From positions 186,001 to 250,000 of the forward strand of contig NZ_JACYXI010000004.1 in assembly GCF_014842915.1 (NCBI RefSeq): DNA of 64,000 bases. Reading direction: 5' to 3'. Numbering within the stretch: position 1 is the first letter of the stretch; every line of letters starts with the position of its first letter. Source of the DNA: Roseibium litorale. Its GTDB lineage: Bacteria; Pseudomonadota; Alphaproteobacteria; Rhizobiales; Stappiaceae. Shown piece by piece: positions 1 to 9,217 of the stretch. The position numbers and the translations under genes are program-made. The notes under the pieces were generated by a model, which was not told the origin of the DNA, made no database searches, and worked only from the letters and a program-made list of their open reading frames with translations.

Positions 1-12
1 AAACCGGGCGGG

Positions 13-813
13 TCACGCGTTGTCCTTGCGCTTGCGGATTTCAGCGAAGACTTCCGCATCGCTTGCGTCTTCGAGACCCAGGGTCTTGCGGATCGCCGGA
101 CTGCCGGGGCGCAGGAAAGGATTGGTGAGCAGTTCTTCCGCGATAGTGGTCGGCAAAGTCGGCTTGCCCTCGGCCCGCAAGGCTTCCACTTCCTTCACAC
201 GGTCCTGAAGATCCTCGTTGTCAGGCTCAAGGGTCAGCGCAAAGCGGGCGTTGGAAGCCGTGTATTCGTGGCCGCAGAAGATGGCCGTTTCTTCCGGAAG
301 CTTGGAGATCAGCCGGGACAGGGATGCCCACATCATTTCCATGTCGCCCTCGAACACACGTCCGCAACCGAGCGAGAACAGGGTGTCCCCGGTGTGGGCG
401 ATTTTCAGTTCCGGAAAATACCAGGAAATCTGATCCAGTGTATGACCGGGCGTTGCAATCGCCTCCACCCGCAGCGGGCCGGAGAGGGTGTGGTCGCCGT
501 CCTCAACGAAGGCGTCCAAGCCGCCGATCTTGAGCCGTGACTTCTCGGGCCCCGTCACGCGGGCACCCGTCGCCGTCTTCAGTTCCGACAGCCCCTGAAC
601 GTGATCCCAATGGTGATGGGTGATCAGAATATCTGTCAGTTTCCAGCCGGTTTCTTCCAGAACCGCGAGATAGGGCGCTGCATCCGGAACGTCGATCGCA
701 ATTGTCTTGCCGCTTTCCGGGTCGTGGATAATCAGGCCGAAATTGTCGGAAAGGCAGGGAAACTGGCGGATTTGGACATTCGGTGCGGATGGCATGCTTT
801 CGTTCGTCCTCAT
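13..813 (-). CDS. gloB: Hydroxyacylglutathione hydrolase (glyoxalase II)
   Basis: Metallo-beta-lactamase-fold hydrolase of 266 residues that splits S-lactoylglutathione to D-lactate and glutathione in the cytosolic methylglyoxal detoxification route. The binuclear metal motif THHHWDH lies near residues 65-71, followed by further ligand segments ATPGHT (about 120) and CGHEY (about 180). The C-terminal HAGH domain is complete, so the length is typical for bacterial GloB. It is transcribed away from a methyltransferase gene starting 114 bases upstream, an arrangement I believe is common in Hyphomicrobiales. The stop codon lies only 12 bases from the window edge. Confidence 0.95.
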   Translation of the reverse strand: MRTNESMPSAPNVQIRQFPCLSDNFGLIIHDPESGKTIAIDVPDAAPYLAVLEETGWKLTDILITHHHWDHVQGLSELKTATGARVTGPEKSRLKIGGLDAFVEDGDHTLSGPLRVEAIATPGHTLDQISWYFPELKIAHTGDTLFSLGCGRVFEGDMEMMWASLSRLISKLPEETAIFCGHEYTASNARFALTLEPDNEDLQDRVKEVEALRAEGKPTLPTTIAEELLTNPFLRPGSPAIRKTLGLEDASDAEVFAEIRKRKDNA

Positions 814-927
814 ATAATCGCCAAAGTGGCGTCAGCTTCGCAAAGCTTCTCCAAGAGGGCAAGTGGCAATGGCTTGCGCATGGCCCCGGATCAAGGTTCA
901 ATCACCCGGCCCCTTTGCGGATGGATC

Positions 928-1698
928 ATGTTTCTCGACGTTGCAGACCTTAGAACTTTCTATGACTTACCGGTAGGGCGCTTGTTGCGTGTTCTAATCG
1001 GGGGGCGCATCCGTACCATCTGGCCGGATCTGAACGGACAACGGTTGCTGGGTATCGGCTATGCCGGCCCGTTCATGCGTCCCTATCTCGGCAGTGCCGA
1101 ACGCTGCATTGCCGCCATGCCCGCCGAGCAAGGTGCGGTTGGCTGGCCGCGCGAAACGGACAATGCAGCGGTCATGGTCAACGAGATGGATCTGCCCTTC
1201 TCCGATGCCAGTGTGGACCGGGTGATGGTCGTGCATGCGCTAGATCATGCTGCCGATCCTGCTGCCATCCTGCGCGAAGCATGGCGGGTTCTGGTGCCCG
1301 GCGGGCGCCTGATTGCCGTGGTGCCGAACAGACGCGGCCTGTGGTCCCAGTCGGAAGCCTCCCCTTTTGGTTATGGGCGGCCCTATTCCGGCGGTCAGCT
1401 GCGCGATCTTCTGCGCAATTGCCAGTTCGATGTGCTTCAGCAGGATGCAGCGCTATACCTTCCGCCAACGCGGGCGCCGTTCATCTTGCGCTCGGCGCGA
1501 ACCTGGGAGGGCATCGGACGGCGCATGTGGCCGGCCTTTGCCGGGGTTCTGATCGTGGAGGCGGAAAAGCGGGTTTACCGGGGAGTTCCGGTGGAACAGG
1601 CGCGGGGTTTGCGGGTGCTCAAGCCCCTGTTCATCCCGGAAGGGGCTGCCGCGGGTATGAAGCCGATCCGCAGAACCCGGGGCCAGACACCGGTTTAG
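928..1698 (+). CDS. Class I SAM-dependent methyltransferase, substrate unknown
   Basis: 256-residue protein with a methyltransferase type 11 core. The segments read GIGYAGPF (a degenerate SAM-binding glycine motif I), then DLPFSDASVDRV and a motif near ALDHAADPAAILREAWRVLVPGG, which is the usual post-motif loop of this family. The open frame extends further upstream (to 601), but that part overlaps gloB on the other strand and looks non-coding; ATG 928 gives the N-terminus MFLDVADLRTFYD, which leads straight into the fold. It is divergent from gloB and its stop codon overlaps the metW stop by a few bases (convergent). Substrate cannot be told from the sequence. Confidence 0.85.
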   Translation: MFLDVADLRTFYDLPVGRLLRVLIGGRIRTIWPDLNGQRLLGIGYAGPFMRPYLGSAERCIAAMPAEQGAVGWPRETDNAAVMVNEMDLPFSDASVDRVMVVHALDHAADPAAILREAWRVLVPGGRLIAVVPNRRGLWSQSEASPFGYGRPYSGGQLRDLLRNCQFDVLQQDAALYLPPTRAPFILRSARTWEGIGRRMWPAFAGVLIVEAEKRVYRGVPVEQARGLRVLKPLFIPEGAAAGMKPIRRTRGQTPV

Positions 1699-2327
1699 CG
1701 GCGCAGAAGGAAGACCGCCTGCTCCGCCAGGATGTTCCAGACCCACCAGGGCGCGTTGACCGGGATCTCGTTGCCCTGCCCGCTCAGTGCCACCGCTGTT
1801 TCCACGGTGGCATTCAGCTCCTTGGTCAGTTCGACAAAGTCGCGCAGGGAGCAGAAGTGGATGTTGGGCGTATCGTACCACTCATAGGGCAGATACTTGG
1901 TCACCGGCATGCGCCCGCGTAAAAGCAGCTGCATGCGGTTGCGCCAATAGGCGAAATTCGGGATCGAGATGATCACTTGCTGGCCGATCCGCAGCAGTTG
2001 TTCCACGACCCCTTTCGGATCGCGGGTCGCCTGCAGCGTCTGGCTCATGATCACCACGTCAAAGGCATCGTCCGGATAATCGGACAGGTCGGTGTCCGCG
2101 TCGCCCTGGATCACGGACAGGCCGCGCGCCACGCATTTGTTCACACCGTCCTGGGACAGCTCGATGCCGCGGCCATCCACATTGCGCTCATGCGTCAGCA
2201 GGGTCAGCAGTGCGCCGTCCTCGCAGCCGATGTCCAGAACGCGTGCGCCCTGGGGCACAAGGCCTGCAACGACCCGGTGGTCACCCCGGACGATGGGGCC
2301 GTTGGGATTGGCTGGCAGGGAGATCAT
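1695..2327 (-). CDS. metW: Methionine biosynthesis protein MetW
   Basis: 210-residue MetW-family methyltransferase-like protein. A SAM-binding motif VLDIGCEDGALL is near the N-terminus, followed by DVVIMSQTLQATRDP, characteristic of MetW. The frame stays open to 2441, but that extension lies inside metX; ATG 2327 sits one base after the metX stop codon and gives the family-like start MISLPANPNGP. MetW is known to accompany MetX in alpha- and betaproteobacteria and to be needed for full MetX activity in some of them, so the pair is very likely co-transcribed and translationally coupled. Confidence 0.93.
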   Translation of the reverse strand: MISLPANPNGPIVRGDHRVVAGLVPQGARVLDIGCEDGALLTLLTHERNVDGRGIELSQDGVNKCVARGLSVIQGDADTDLSDYPDDAFDVVIMSQTLQATRDPKGVVEQLLRIGQQVIISIPNFAYWRNRMQLLLRGRMPVTKYLPYEWYDTPNIHFCSLRDFVELTKELNATVETAVALSGQGNEIPVNAPWWVWNILAEQAVFLLRR

Positions 2328-2328
2328 C

Positions 2329-3528
2329 TCAGTTGCTGCCTCCAGGAACAGGAATGCCGCGGGCGATGGCCGATCCGGTGATGAAGCCCCGGATGGTGGA
2401 ATACATCTCGGGCACATCGAGCAGGAAGGAATCGTGGCCACGGTCGCAGTCGATTTCGACGAAAGACACGTTGGCTGCCGCTGCGTTCAGCGCCTTGACG
2501 ACTGCCCGGCTTTCCGACGTTGGGAACAGCCAGTCGGAAGTGAAGGACATGATGCAGAAGCGGGTCCGGCTGCCTTTGAACGCATTGGCGAGAGAGCCGC
2601 CGAATTGTCCCGCAAGATCGAAATAGTCCATCGCGCGGGTGACATAGAGATAGGAATTGGCGTCGAAGCGGTCGACGAAAGTCATCCCCTGATGGCGCAG
2701 ATAGCTCTCGATCTGGAAATCCGCGTCGAACCCGAATGTCAGTGTTTCCCGGTCCTGCAGGTTCCGCCCGAACTTCTGATGCAGGGACTCATCCGACATA
2801 TAGGTGATATGCGCTGCCATGCGTGCAACGGCCAGGCCTTTGGTCGGCCGGGTGCCCGCGGAAATATAGCTCCCGCCTTCCCACATCGGGTCGGCCATGA
2901 TTGCCTGCCGGCCAACCTCGTGGAACGCGATGTTCTGGGACGAGTGGCGCGCGCCGGTGGCAATCGGAACGGCAGCAAAGACCCGCTCCGGGTAGCTCGC
3001 AGCCCATTGCAGCACCTGCATGCCGCCCATGGAGCCGCCGACCACTGCGAAAAGCGTGTCGATGCCCAGCTTGTCGATCAGACGGGCCTGCGCCCGGACC
3101 ATATCGCGGATGGTAACGACGGGCATTTCCAGCGCATAGGGTTTGCCCGTCGCCGGATTGGTCGTCGCAGGTCCTGTCGTGCCCAGGCAGCCGCCAAGAA
3201 CATTGGAACAGATGACAAAGTAGTGATTGGTGTCGATCGGGCAGCCGGGGCCGACCATACGGGTCCACCAGCCGGACTTCCCGGTGATCGGATTGGTGGA
3301 GGCGACATATTGATCGCCCGTCAGCGCGTGGCAGATCAAAACCGCGTTGGACTTGCCGGCATTCAATGTGCCGTAGGTCTCATATGCGATCTGCCAGGGG
3401 GCAAGGCTTGTCCCGGCGTCCAGCTCCAGCGGCTCGTCTGCGCTGAAAACCTGCAGTTTGCTGCTCGGCGTGTCCGCTTCCCGAAGGGACAGCTGTACGG
3501 TTTCGGTCTCGGAGGTCTCGTTGGTCAT
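2329..3528 (-). CDS. metX: Homoserine O-acyltransferase MetX
   Basis: 399-residue alpha/beta-hydrolase-fold enzyme that acylates L-homoserine, the first committed step to methionine. The nucleophile motif GGSMGGMQ places the catalytic Ser near residue 166; SDWLFP supplies the Asp and [10 protein letters not shown] the His of the triad. The [17 protein letters not shown] segment is typical of MetX. Whether the acyl donor is acetyl- or succinyl-CoA cannot be settled by eye, because MetX proteins of both kinds exist. It heads the metX-metW unit and has a good sigma-70-type promoter about 105 bases upstream of its start; no SAM riboswitch was recognised in the leader. Confidence 0.95.
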   Translation of the reverse strand: MTNETSETETVQLSLREADTPSSKLQVFSADEPLELDAGTSLAPWQIAYETYGTLNAGKSNAVLICHALTGDQYVASTNPITGKSGWWTRMVGPGCPIDTNHYFVICSNVLGGCLGTTGPATTNPATGKPYALEMPVVTIRDMVRAQARLIDKLGIDTLFAVVGGSMGGMQVLQWAASYPERVFAAVPIATGARHSSQNIAFHEVGRQAIMADPMWEGGSYISAGTRPTKGLAVARMAAHITYMSDESLHQKFGRNLQDRETLTFGFDADFQIESYLRHQGMTFVDRFDANSYLYVTRAMDYFDLAGQFGGSLANAFKGSRTRFCIMSFTSDWLFPTSESRAVVKALNAAAANVSFVEIDCDRGHDSFLLDVPEMYSTIRGFITGSAIARGIPVPGGSN

Positions 3529-3632
3529 GTCCGGTGTCGCGGATCACTCTTGAACGGTTTCATCTCCGGTGCCGGCATCTGCCGCCCGGTGCTGCTCCCC
3601 ATCGCCCGTTTTGGCCGGTCAGGGAACCATGC

Positions 3633-3661
3633 ACCTAGGGGCGCCAACGCCCGGGTGTCAA
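3633..3661 (-). promoter_or_regulatory. Probable sigma-70 promoter of metX
   Basis: On the minus strand TTGACA (3656-3661) is followed after exactly 17 bases by CTAGGT (3633-3638). The consensus -35 and the CTAGGT-like -10 are what alphaproteobacterial housekeeping promoters look like. The predicted leader to the metX ATG is about 100 bases, long enough for a regulatory element, but I could not match it to SAM-II or SAM/SAH consensus features. Confidence 0.55.
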
Positions 3662-3774
3662 TGATTTCTTTTGCCTTTGGTCTCTGCCCTGCCTATGAGT
3701 AGGCTCCACAAAATCACCTTCGGCCCCGTTTCACGGATGGCTGTTTCACGGACAAGAGGTTCACGGGACACGAC

Positions 3775-4641
3775 ATGACAAAGACGAGCAATCGCCCTGC
3801 GTCCCTGGACGGGCTGCGTCTGCGAATTGATGAAATCGATGCGCAACTGCATGAGCTCCTGATGGAGCGGGCCCAGATCAGCACCGGCATTGCCGCCGCG
3901 AAGCGCGCTGCCGGGATGGATGGGGTTCTGATCCGGCCGGACCGGGAAGCCGAACTGCTGCGCCAGCTGGTCGAGCGGCACGAGGGCGTTCTGCCGCTGA
4001 TCACCATCGAGCATATCTGGCGCACGATCATCACGGCCTCGGCGCAGATACAGGGTGGCTTCCGCCTGCATCTTGATGGCAGCGCGGATCTTGCGGATAT
4101 GCTGGATCTTGCAAGACTGAACTATGGTTTCGAGCCGGAGATCCTCGCGGGCAATGATGCGGCTGATGTCGTCGGCGCAGTAGCTGCGTCGGCTGGTGAT
4201 CTGGGGCTGGTCGCTCTTGAAGACCGTTCGGAATTGCCCTGGTGGCGCGGGCTGAGTGCGGATGGCGCTCAGATCATTGCCCGTCTTCCGTTCCTGATCC
4301 TTGATGGCCGTCCTGGAGATATGCCTGCGCTGGTGCTGTCGCGCGCCCTTTCGGAAGACGTTCAGTGCGATACGAAGGTTTATGACGCGCGCTGGAGTGG
4401 TGTTCTCCCTGGGGATCTGATGAGCCACGGCGTAGAGGTCATCAGTTTTCACCGGTCAGCGAGTGGTGTTGACGCACTGCTTGCAGTTACGGCCGAGTTG
4501 AGCGAAGAGGAAATTCTCAAAGCTTGCGAGGAAGCGGGTGCCGAGCCGGATGTTTTGAGGAATGTCGGTGGCTATAGTGCGCCGATTGATGTTGAAGGCG
4601 ATGCGGACGACGATTTCGAACCCGCCGCAGCCGAAGGATGA
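3775..4641 (+). CDS. Chorismate mutase with an extra C-terminal domain
   Basis: 288-residue protein. Residues 10-100 form an AroQ-type chorismate mutase helix bundle: the pattern [20 protein letters not shown] begins it and [10 protein letters not shown] plus the segment ending IWRTIITAS complete the active-site helices. Residues 110-280 form a second domain, vaguely like a ligand-binding region ([20 protein letters not shown]), without the catalytic TRF motif of prephenate dehydratase. It converts chorismate to prephenate at the branch to Phe and Tyr. It is followed closely by a HisC-family aminotransferase and a TyrA-family dehydrogenase, so the unit looks like an aromatic operon. A second, short chorismate mutase lies at 35035. 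Confidence 0.88.
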   Translation: MTKTSNRPASLDGLRLRIDEIDAQLHELLMERAQISTGIAAAKRAAGMDGVLIRPDREAELLRQLVERHEGVLPLITIEHIWRTIITASAQIQGGFRLHLDGSADLADMLDLARLNYGFEPEILAGNDAADVVGAVAASAGDLGLVALEDRSELPWWRGLSADGAQIIARLPFLILDGRPGDMPALVLSRALSEDVQCDTKVYDARWSGVLPGDLMSHGVEVISFHRSASGVDALLAVTAELSEEEILKACEEAGAEPDVLRNVGGYSAPIDVEGDADDDFEPAAAEG

Positions 4642-4646
4642 CCTTG

Positions 4647-5774
4647 ATGAGTGACGCTACTGCAAAGACTGCCCAGAATGGTTCTGCAAACCGGCCGCAG
4701 CCGCGCCCGGGTGTGATGGATATTGCCGCCTATGTGCCGGGCAAGTCCAAGGGAACCCACGGCGTCACCCTGCATAAGCTGTCGTCCAACGAGACACCGC
4801 TTGGCGCAAGCCCCAAGGCCAAGGAAGCCTATGCGGAAGTCGCCAAGGCGCTGGAACTTTATCCGGATGGATCTTCCTCCGAGCTCCGCAATGCCATTGC
4901 CGAAGTCTATGGCATCAATCCTGACCGGGTCATCTGCGGAGCCGGATCGGACGAAATCCTGAGCATGGTCACCAACGCCTATATGGGCCCCGGTGACGAA
5001 GGCATCTACAGCGCACACGGATTCCTCGTTTACGAGATCGCCATTCGTGCGGCGGGCGGTGTGCCGGTTCCGGTTCCGGAACAGAACCTGACCACGGATG
5101 TGGACGCAATCCTGGGTGCGGTGACCGGGCGCACCAAGATGGTTTTCCTTGCGAACCCGAACAATCCGACCGGCACCTATATTCCGTTTGAGGAAGTGCG
5201 CCGCCTGCACGCCGGTCTTCCCTCCAATGTTGTTCTGGTGCTGGACGCGGCCTATGCCGAATATGTCCGCCGCAACGACTATGAGAGCGGGATGGAGCTG
5301 GCTGCGACGGCGGAAAACGTCCTCATGACCCGCACCTTCTCCAAGATCTATGGCCTTGCCAATCTGCGCCTCGGCTGGGGCTTTGGTCCTGCACACATGA
5401 TCGACGCGATGAACCGCATCCGTGGCCCGTTCAACGTCAGCGGCCCGGCCATGGCTGCCGGTATCGCGGCCGTCAAGGACAAGGCTTTCGTGGAAGCTGC
5501 CATCGATCACAATGACAAGTGGCTGCCCTGGGTGACCGCGGAGCTTGAAAAGCTCGGGCTTTCGGTGACGCCGAGCGTTGGCAACTTTGTCCTGATCCAT
5601 TTCCCGGATCAGGATGGCAAGCGCGCCAAGGATGCGGACGCCTATCTCTCCGAGCGGGGCTGCATCGTGCGGATGGTTGGCAACTACGGCCTGCCCAACT
5701 CGCTGCGCATGTCCATTGGGTCGGAAGCCGCCAACAAGGCCTTTGTGTCCCTCATCGCCGAATTTCTCGGCTGA
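4647..5774 (+). CDS. hisC: Histidinol-phosphate / aromatic aminotransferase (HisC family)
   Basis: 375-residue class I/II PLP aminotransferase. The motif [10 protein letters not shown], the segment [11 protein letters not shown] and the PLP lysine region [16 protein letters not shown] are all present. An upstream ATG at 4638 overlaps the preceding stop, but AAGGA at 4634-4638 sits 8 bases before ATG 4647, which therefore fits better (N-terminus MSDATAKT). Between a chorismate mutase and a prephenate dehydrogenase the enzyme may act mainly on aromatic 2-oxo acids or prephenate rather than, or in addition to, imidazole acetol phosphate; many alphaproteobacterial HisC proteins are thought to have dual roles. 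Confidence 0.9.
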   Translation: MSDATAKTAQNGSANRPQPRPGVMDIAAYVPGKSKGTHGVTLHKLSSNETPLGASPKAKEAYAEVAKALELYPDGSSSELRNAIAEVYGINPDRVICGAGSDEILSMVTNAYMGPGDEGIYSAHGFLVYEIAIRAAGGVPVPVPEQNLTTDVDAILGAVTGRTKMVFLANPNNPTGTYIPFEEVRRLHAGLPSNVVLVLDAAYAEYVRRNDYESGMELAATAENVLMTRTFSKIYGLANLRLGWGFGPAHMIDAMNRIRGPFNVSGPAMAAGIAAVKDKAFVEAAIDHNDKWLPWVTAELEKLGLSVTPSVGNFVLIHFPDQDGKRAKDADAYLSERGCIVRMVGNYGLPNSLRMSIGSEAANKAFVSLIAEFLG

Positions 5775-5803
5775 ACCTGCACCGGAACGTACACGGAAAA
5801 ACC

Positions 5804-6727
5804 ATGGCTGACCCGCTGTTCGACCGGCTGACCCTGATCGGGATCGGCTTGATTGGGTCTTCTATCGCGCTTGCTGCCCGCCAGCATGGTCTTGCGAGAG
5901 AGATCGTTGTCTCAACCCGCTCGGAGGCGACTTTGCGCCGGGCGGAAGAGCTCAATCTTGGTGACAGCTATTATCTGGATGCGGCTCAGGCTGTTGAAGG
6001 GGCGGACCTGGTTATCCTGTGCGTGCCTGTCGGCGCAAATGAAGCGGTTGCCCGCTGGATTGCCCCTGCCCTGAAACAAGGCGCAATCCTGACGGACGTT
6101 GGCTCGACAAAGGGATCTGTGCTCCGTCAGGTCCAGCCGCATGTGCCTGAGGGCGTTCATTTCATTCCTGGACACCCGATTGCAGGCACGGAACAATCCG
6201 GGCCGGACGCTGGTTTCGCAACGCTGTTCGAAAACCGCTGGTGCATCCTGACACCGGCAGGGGATATTGATCCGGCTGCGATCGAAAAACTAAGCACCTT
6301 CTGGCGGGCCTGCGGTTCCAATGTGGATACCATGGATGCCGATCATCACGATCTGGTTCTGGCGATCGTGTCCCACCTGCCGCATATCATTGCCTACAAC
6401 ATCGTCGGCACGGCTGCGGATCTTGAAACGGTGACGAGTTCGGAAGTGATCAAATATTCCGCGTCCGGTTTCCGCGACTTCACCCGTCTTGCTGCCTCTG
6501 ACCCGACCATGTGGCGGGATATCTGCCTCAGCAACAAGGATGCGATCCTGGAGATGCTGGCGCGGTTCTCGGAGGATCTGTCGGCGCTTCAGCGCGCGAT
6601 CCGCTGGGGAGACGGAGACGCTTTGTTCGACCTCTTTACCCGGACGCGCGGTATCCGCCGGTCGATCATTGAGGCAGGTCAGGAAACGGATGCGCCAGAC
6701 TTCGGCCGCCAGAAGAAAGCGCCCTGA
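5804..6727 (+). CDS. tyrC: Prephenate/arogenate (cyclohexadienyl) dehydrogenase
   Basis: 307-residue TyrA-family dehydrogenase. The Rossmann motif LIGIGLIGSSIAL lies at residues 8-20, and the conserved PIAGTEQSG segment containing substrate-binding residues is near 125; the helical dimerisation domain follows (HHDLVLAIVSHLPHI). It oxidatively decarboxylates prephenate or arogenate in tyrosine synthesis. It starts 29 bases after the aminotransferase and is the last gene of the apparent chorismate mutase-hisC-tyrC operon. The next gene converges on it after 21 bases. Confidence 0.92.
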   Translation: MADPLFDRLTLIGIGLIGSSIALAARQHGLAREIVVSTRSEATLRRAEELNLGDSYYLDAAQAVEGADLVILCVPVGANEAVARWIAPALKQGAILTDVGSTKGSVLRQVQPHVPEGVHFIPGHPIAGTEQSGPDAGFATLFENRWCILTPAGDIDPAAIEKLSTFWRACGSNVDTMDADHHDLVLAIVSHLPHIIAYNIVGTAADLETVTSSEVIKYSASGFRDFTRLAASDPTMWRDICLSNKDAILEMLARFSEDLSALQRAIRWGDGDALFDLFTRTRGIRRSIIEAGQETDAPDFGRQKKAP

Positions 6728-6748
6728 AAGTCTGGAACCTGACTGTCT

Positions 6749-7921
6749 TCAAGCGACGGGATTTGCGGGGACGCTGACTTCAATGGACAGCGAGCTATAG
6801 ACCGCAGCCGTCTGCTCCACCTGAACCGCTGTCACGGAACTGCTGCTGGCCGTGGAGGCCACGCTGTCCGGCTGCAGGGCGAACTTGTCGAGTGCATCAT
6901 TGCCCTTTTGCAGATCCGACATGGCCTTCTTCATGTCGTCCTTCTGGTCCTTGTCGTCCTTTTTCATCAGGGTCTTGATCTGATCTGCCACGGCCTTGAT
7001 CTCCTTGGCGATCTTGCGCAATTCGTCTGCCTGCGCACGTCGGGTCGCCGTGCCGTCATAGCCGGTGCTCGTGGCTTCTTTCTTGGTCAGGGACTTGGAC
7101 GTGCTGGTGTAGGCGGCAATGACTTCGCGCACGGCGATGGTCGCGGCTATCACCTCCTGGTTCTCACCGGCTGAATTGGCGCCATCCTCACCAGAACCAT
7201 CTTCATTCGCGCTCTTTTCCCCGTTGCCGTCCTCATCATTGCTTGAGTTCCGGTCAGAGGCCTTTCCTGCGAGTTCTTCAAGCTGCGCAAACCCGGCCGC
7301 CAGAACCTCCAGGTCCGCCGGATCCAGGTCATGCCCGAGAAGCGTCTCGATGGCGGCTTCCAGGCTGCCGTCTTCCTGTGCCTCCGGTGTCGCCTGAAGC
7401 ACGGCGTCTGTTGACTGAATGTTCAGTGCTTCCGTCTGGCTGGCTGCGGAGATCTGGCTTGAGGCCGTCATGGCGTTCGCGCCGGTCAACTGGCCAGCGC
7501 TTCCTCCGCTGTCCGAGAGCGACTGCGCGGCAGTCTTGAACTCCTTGGTGATCTGCTTCAGTTCCCGCAGCAGGGCTTTGGCTTGCTGGGGCGTTGCGAA
7601 CTTGAGGCGCTCTTTCAGCTCGGCAATACGCTTTTTGATTTTCTCGATGCTGTCCTGACGCTGGTTGTCTTTGCTGCTGTCGACGGCCTGCTTCAGCATG
7701 TTCCCGACTTCAAGGTCCTTTTCCATGTCTTTCAGGAAATCGCTGGACAGGTTCTTGAAAGGGCCATCCTCCGCAACGGACATGAGTTTTTCACCGAAGG
7801 CGCCAATCTGGCGTCCGGATCCGTCATCATCCTGACGGCTTGAGGTTTGCCGTGGTTGCGCGGCAGCATTCCGTATCTGCTGCTCGTAACGGCCAAGCGT
7901 GCTGGCTACAGCTGACAACAT
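6749..7921 (-). CDS. Unknown 390-residue Lys/Glu/Ser-rich coiled-coil protein
   Basis: I do not recognise a family. The protein has no cysteine, no signal peptide and no membrane segment. Residues 45-135 are charged and strongly helical (IEKIKKRIAELKERL, KALLRELKQITKEFK), then a Ser/Ala/Thr-rich linker, an acidic Asn/Asp/Gly/Glu-rich stretch (about 215-255), another charged helix pair (ELRKIAKEIKAVADQIKTL, then KKDDKDQKDDMKKAM) and a Ser/Val-rich tail. AGGAGG lies five bases before ATG 7921, which I choose over GTG 7924. A perfect TTAA-N7-TTAA box lies 72-86 bases upstream, suggesting cell-cycle or motility control by CtrA. It follows ispA on the same strand after 147 bases, probably with its own promoter. 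It could be a secreted or structural protein. Confidence 0.75.
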   Translation of the reverse strand: MLSAVASTLGRYEQQIRNAAAQPRQTSSRQDDDGSGRQIGAFGEKLMSVAEDGPFKNLSSDFLKDMEKDLEVGNMLKQAVDSSKDNQRQDSIEKIKKRIAELKERLKFATPQQAKALLRELKQITKEFKTAAQSLSDSGGSAGQLTGANAMTASSQISAASQTEALNIQSTDAVLQATPEAQEDGSLEAAIETLLGHDLDPADLEVLAAGFAQLEELAGKASDRNSSNDEDGNGEKSANEDGSGEDGANSAGENQEVIAATIAVREVIAAYTSTSKSLTKKEATSTGYDGTATRRAQADELRKIAKEIKAVADQIKTLMKKDDKDQKDDMKKAMSDLQKGNDALDKFALQPDSVASTASSSSVTAVQVEQTAAVYSSLSIEVSVPANPVA

Positions 7922-7992
7922 CACCGCCTCCTGCGGCCTGCAACCTGGGAAATCCTTTCCCAGAGATATTCAACCACTAGAGCGAGCGGATC

Positions 7993-8007
7993 TTAACAGC
8001 TCGTTAA
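7993..8007 (-). promoter_or_regulatory. Perfect CtrA-type box (TTAA-N7-TTAA)
   Basis: The sequence TTAACAGCTCGTTAA contains two TTAA half sites separated by seven bases, exactly the full consensus for the alphaproteobacterial cell-cycle regulator CtrA; the outer five bases are also an inverted repeat. It lies 72 bases upstream of the start of the unknown protein at 6749-7921 and just beyond the ispA stop, a position fitting activation of the minus-strand gene. Function is inferred from the motif only. Confidence 0.6.
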
Positions 8008-8068
8008 TTTCTGGCATTCTGCGGCAGATTCAGCGTGGCATGCGCCTTTGCCGCGGTGAAGCTCAGCG

Positions 8069-8986
8069 CTAGCTTTTCCGGTCTGCCACGTAAGCTGCGA
8101 TGGCCGCCAGCGCAGCTGCACGTTCGCCATAGGGGGCAAGCAAGGTGCGTGCTTCGGCCATCAACTGAGCGAGTTCGGTCCGAGTCTCAGAGATGCCAAG
8201 CAGTCCGATCAGGGTTGCCTTGCCGGCCGCAGCGTCCTTGCCCGTGGCCTTGCCAACGGTCTCCGGAGTGGCTTCGACGTCCAGCAGATCATCGGCCAGC
8301 TGAAAGGCAAGGCCGATAGTCTCGCCAAAACGGGTCATCCGGGTCACGTCGTCCTCCGGTGCATCCGCGAGGATAGCACCCGCACGGCAGGCATAGCGGA
8401 TCAGCGCGCCTGTCTTCATGGCCTGCAGGGTGCGGATTTCCCGTTCAGTGCGGTCCCGGTTTTCCGATTCCAGATCCAGCATCTGCCCGCCCGCCATGCC
8501 GCCTAGGCCGGAGGCACGGGCAAGTTCCCGCGACAGGCGCAGCCGGACGGCTGCGTCGGCATGAACCGCGTCTTCCGCAATCACGTCAAAGGCCATTGTC
8601 AGCAGCGCGTCGCCTGCCAGGATCGCGGTTGCCTCGTCAAAGGCCTTGTGCACCGTGGGCTGGCCGCGGCGCAGATCGTCATCGTCCATGGCGGGCAAAT
8701 CGTCGTGGACCAGCGAATAGCAATGGATGAATTCAAGGGCGGCGCCTGCCAGGGCAGATCCCTTGTCGGTCTCCGTCAGGCCGCGTCCGAACAGAGCCGC
8801 AACTTCAACGACAAGAAGCGGGCGCAGGCGCTTGCCGCCGCCCAGTGCCGCATAGCGCATGGCCTGCAGCAGGCGGCTGGGGCGGGCCGTTTCCTGCTCC
8901 AGCGGATCGGGAGACAGCAGAGTTTGCAGGACGTGCTCGATCTGATCGGCCCGGACTTTCAAAAGCTGCTTGATGTCTATGGTCAC
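8069..8986 (-). CDS. ispA: Geranyl/farnesyl diphosphate synthase
   Basis: 305-residue trans-prenyltransferase that condenses isopentenyl diphosphate with DMAPP and GPP to make FPP for ubiquinone, undecaprenol and hopanoid synthesis. The first Asp-rich motif is in HDDLPAMDDDDLRRG, and the second is DDLLD near the C-terminal third; GGKRLRP binds IPP. The frame extends up to 9130, but GTG 8986 has GCGGAG six bases before it and yields the usual family length. An unknown coiled-coil gene follows downstream; mtgA is divergent upstream. Confidence 0.93.
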   Translation of the reverse strand: MTIDIKQLLKVRADQIEHVLQTLLSPDPLEQETARPSRLLQAMRYAALGGGKRLRPLLVVEVAALFGRGLTETDKGSALAGAALEFIHCYSLVHDDLPAMDDDDLRRGQPTVHKAFDEATAILAGDALLTMAFDVIAEDAVHADAAVRLRLSRELARASGLGGMAGGQMLDLESENRDRTEREIRTLQAMKTGALIRYACRAGAILADAPEDDVTRMTRFGETIGLAFQLADDLLDVEATPETVGKATGKDAAAGKATLIGLLGISETRTELAQLMAEARTLLAPYGERAAALAAIAAYVADRKS

Positions 8987-9217
8987 GTGGGGCTCCGCAG
9001 GTTGCCATGCATGAGGAGGAGGGAAAAGGCCTGCACCTTTGCCTTCCCTGATGCCAAACAGCGCTCCGGTCAAGGCCCAGCCCCCCGTTTTCAGGGGCCG
9101 AAAGTGAAATCGGAGCCGGGAACTGGCCAATGTGCTTTGTGTCGCGCAGCATATCGGGTAAGGGAGGACAAAGGGCCGCAGACAAAGTGGGGCCGAGATT
9201 GGGGGAACTTAGCGGAC

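Noticed and set aside
3529..3626. SAM-II or SAM/SAH riboswitch in the metX leader
   Set aside because: Such elements are frequent before metX in this class, so I looked, but the pseudoknot sequence pattern of SAM-II and the SAM/SAH core were not found.
2092..3702. Plus-strand open frame opposite metX and metW (536 codons)
   Set aside because: Antisense shadow; both sense genes have strong family motifs.
8561..9217. Upstream in-frame extension of mtgA
   Set aside because: Runs over the antisense of ispA; the conserved MtgA start with its membrane anchor is at 9218.
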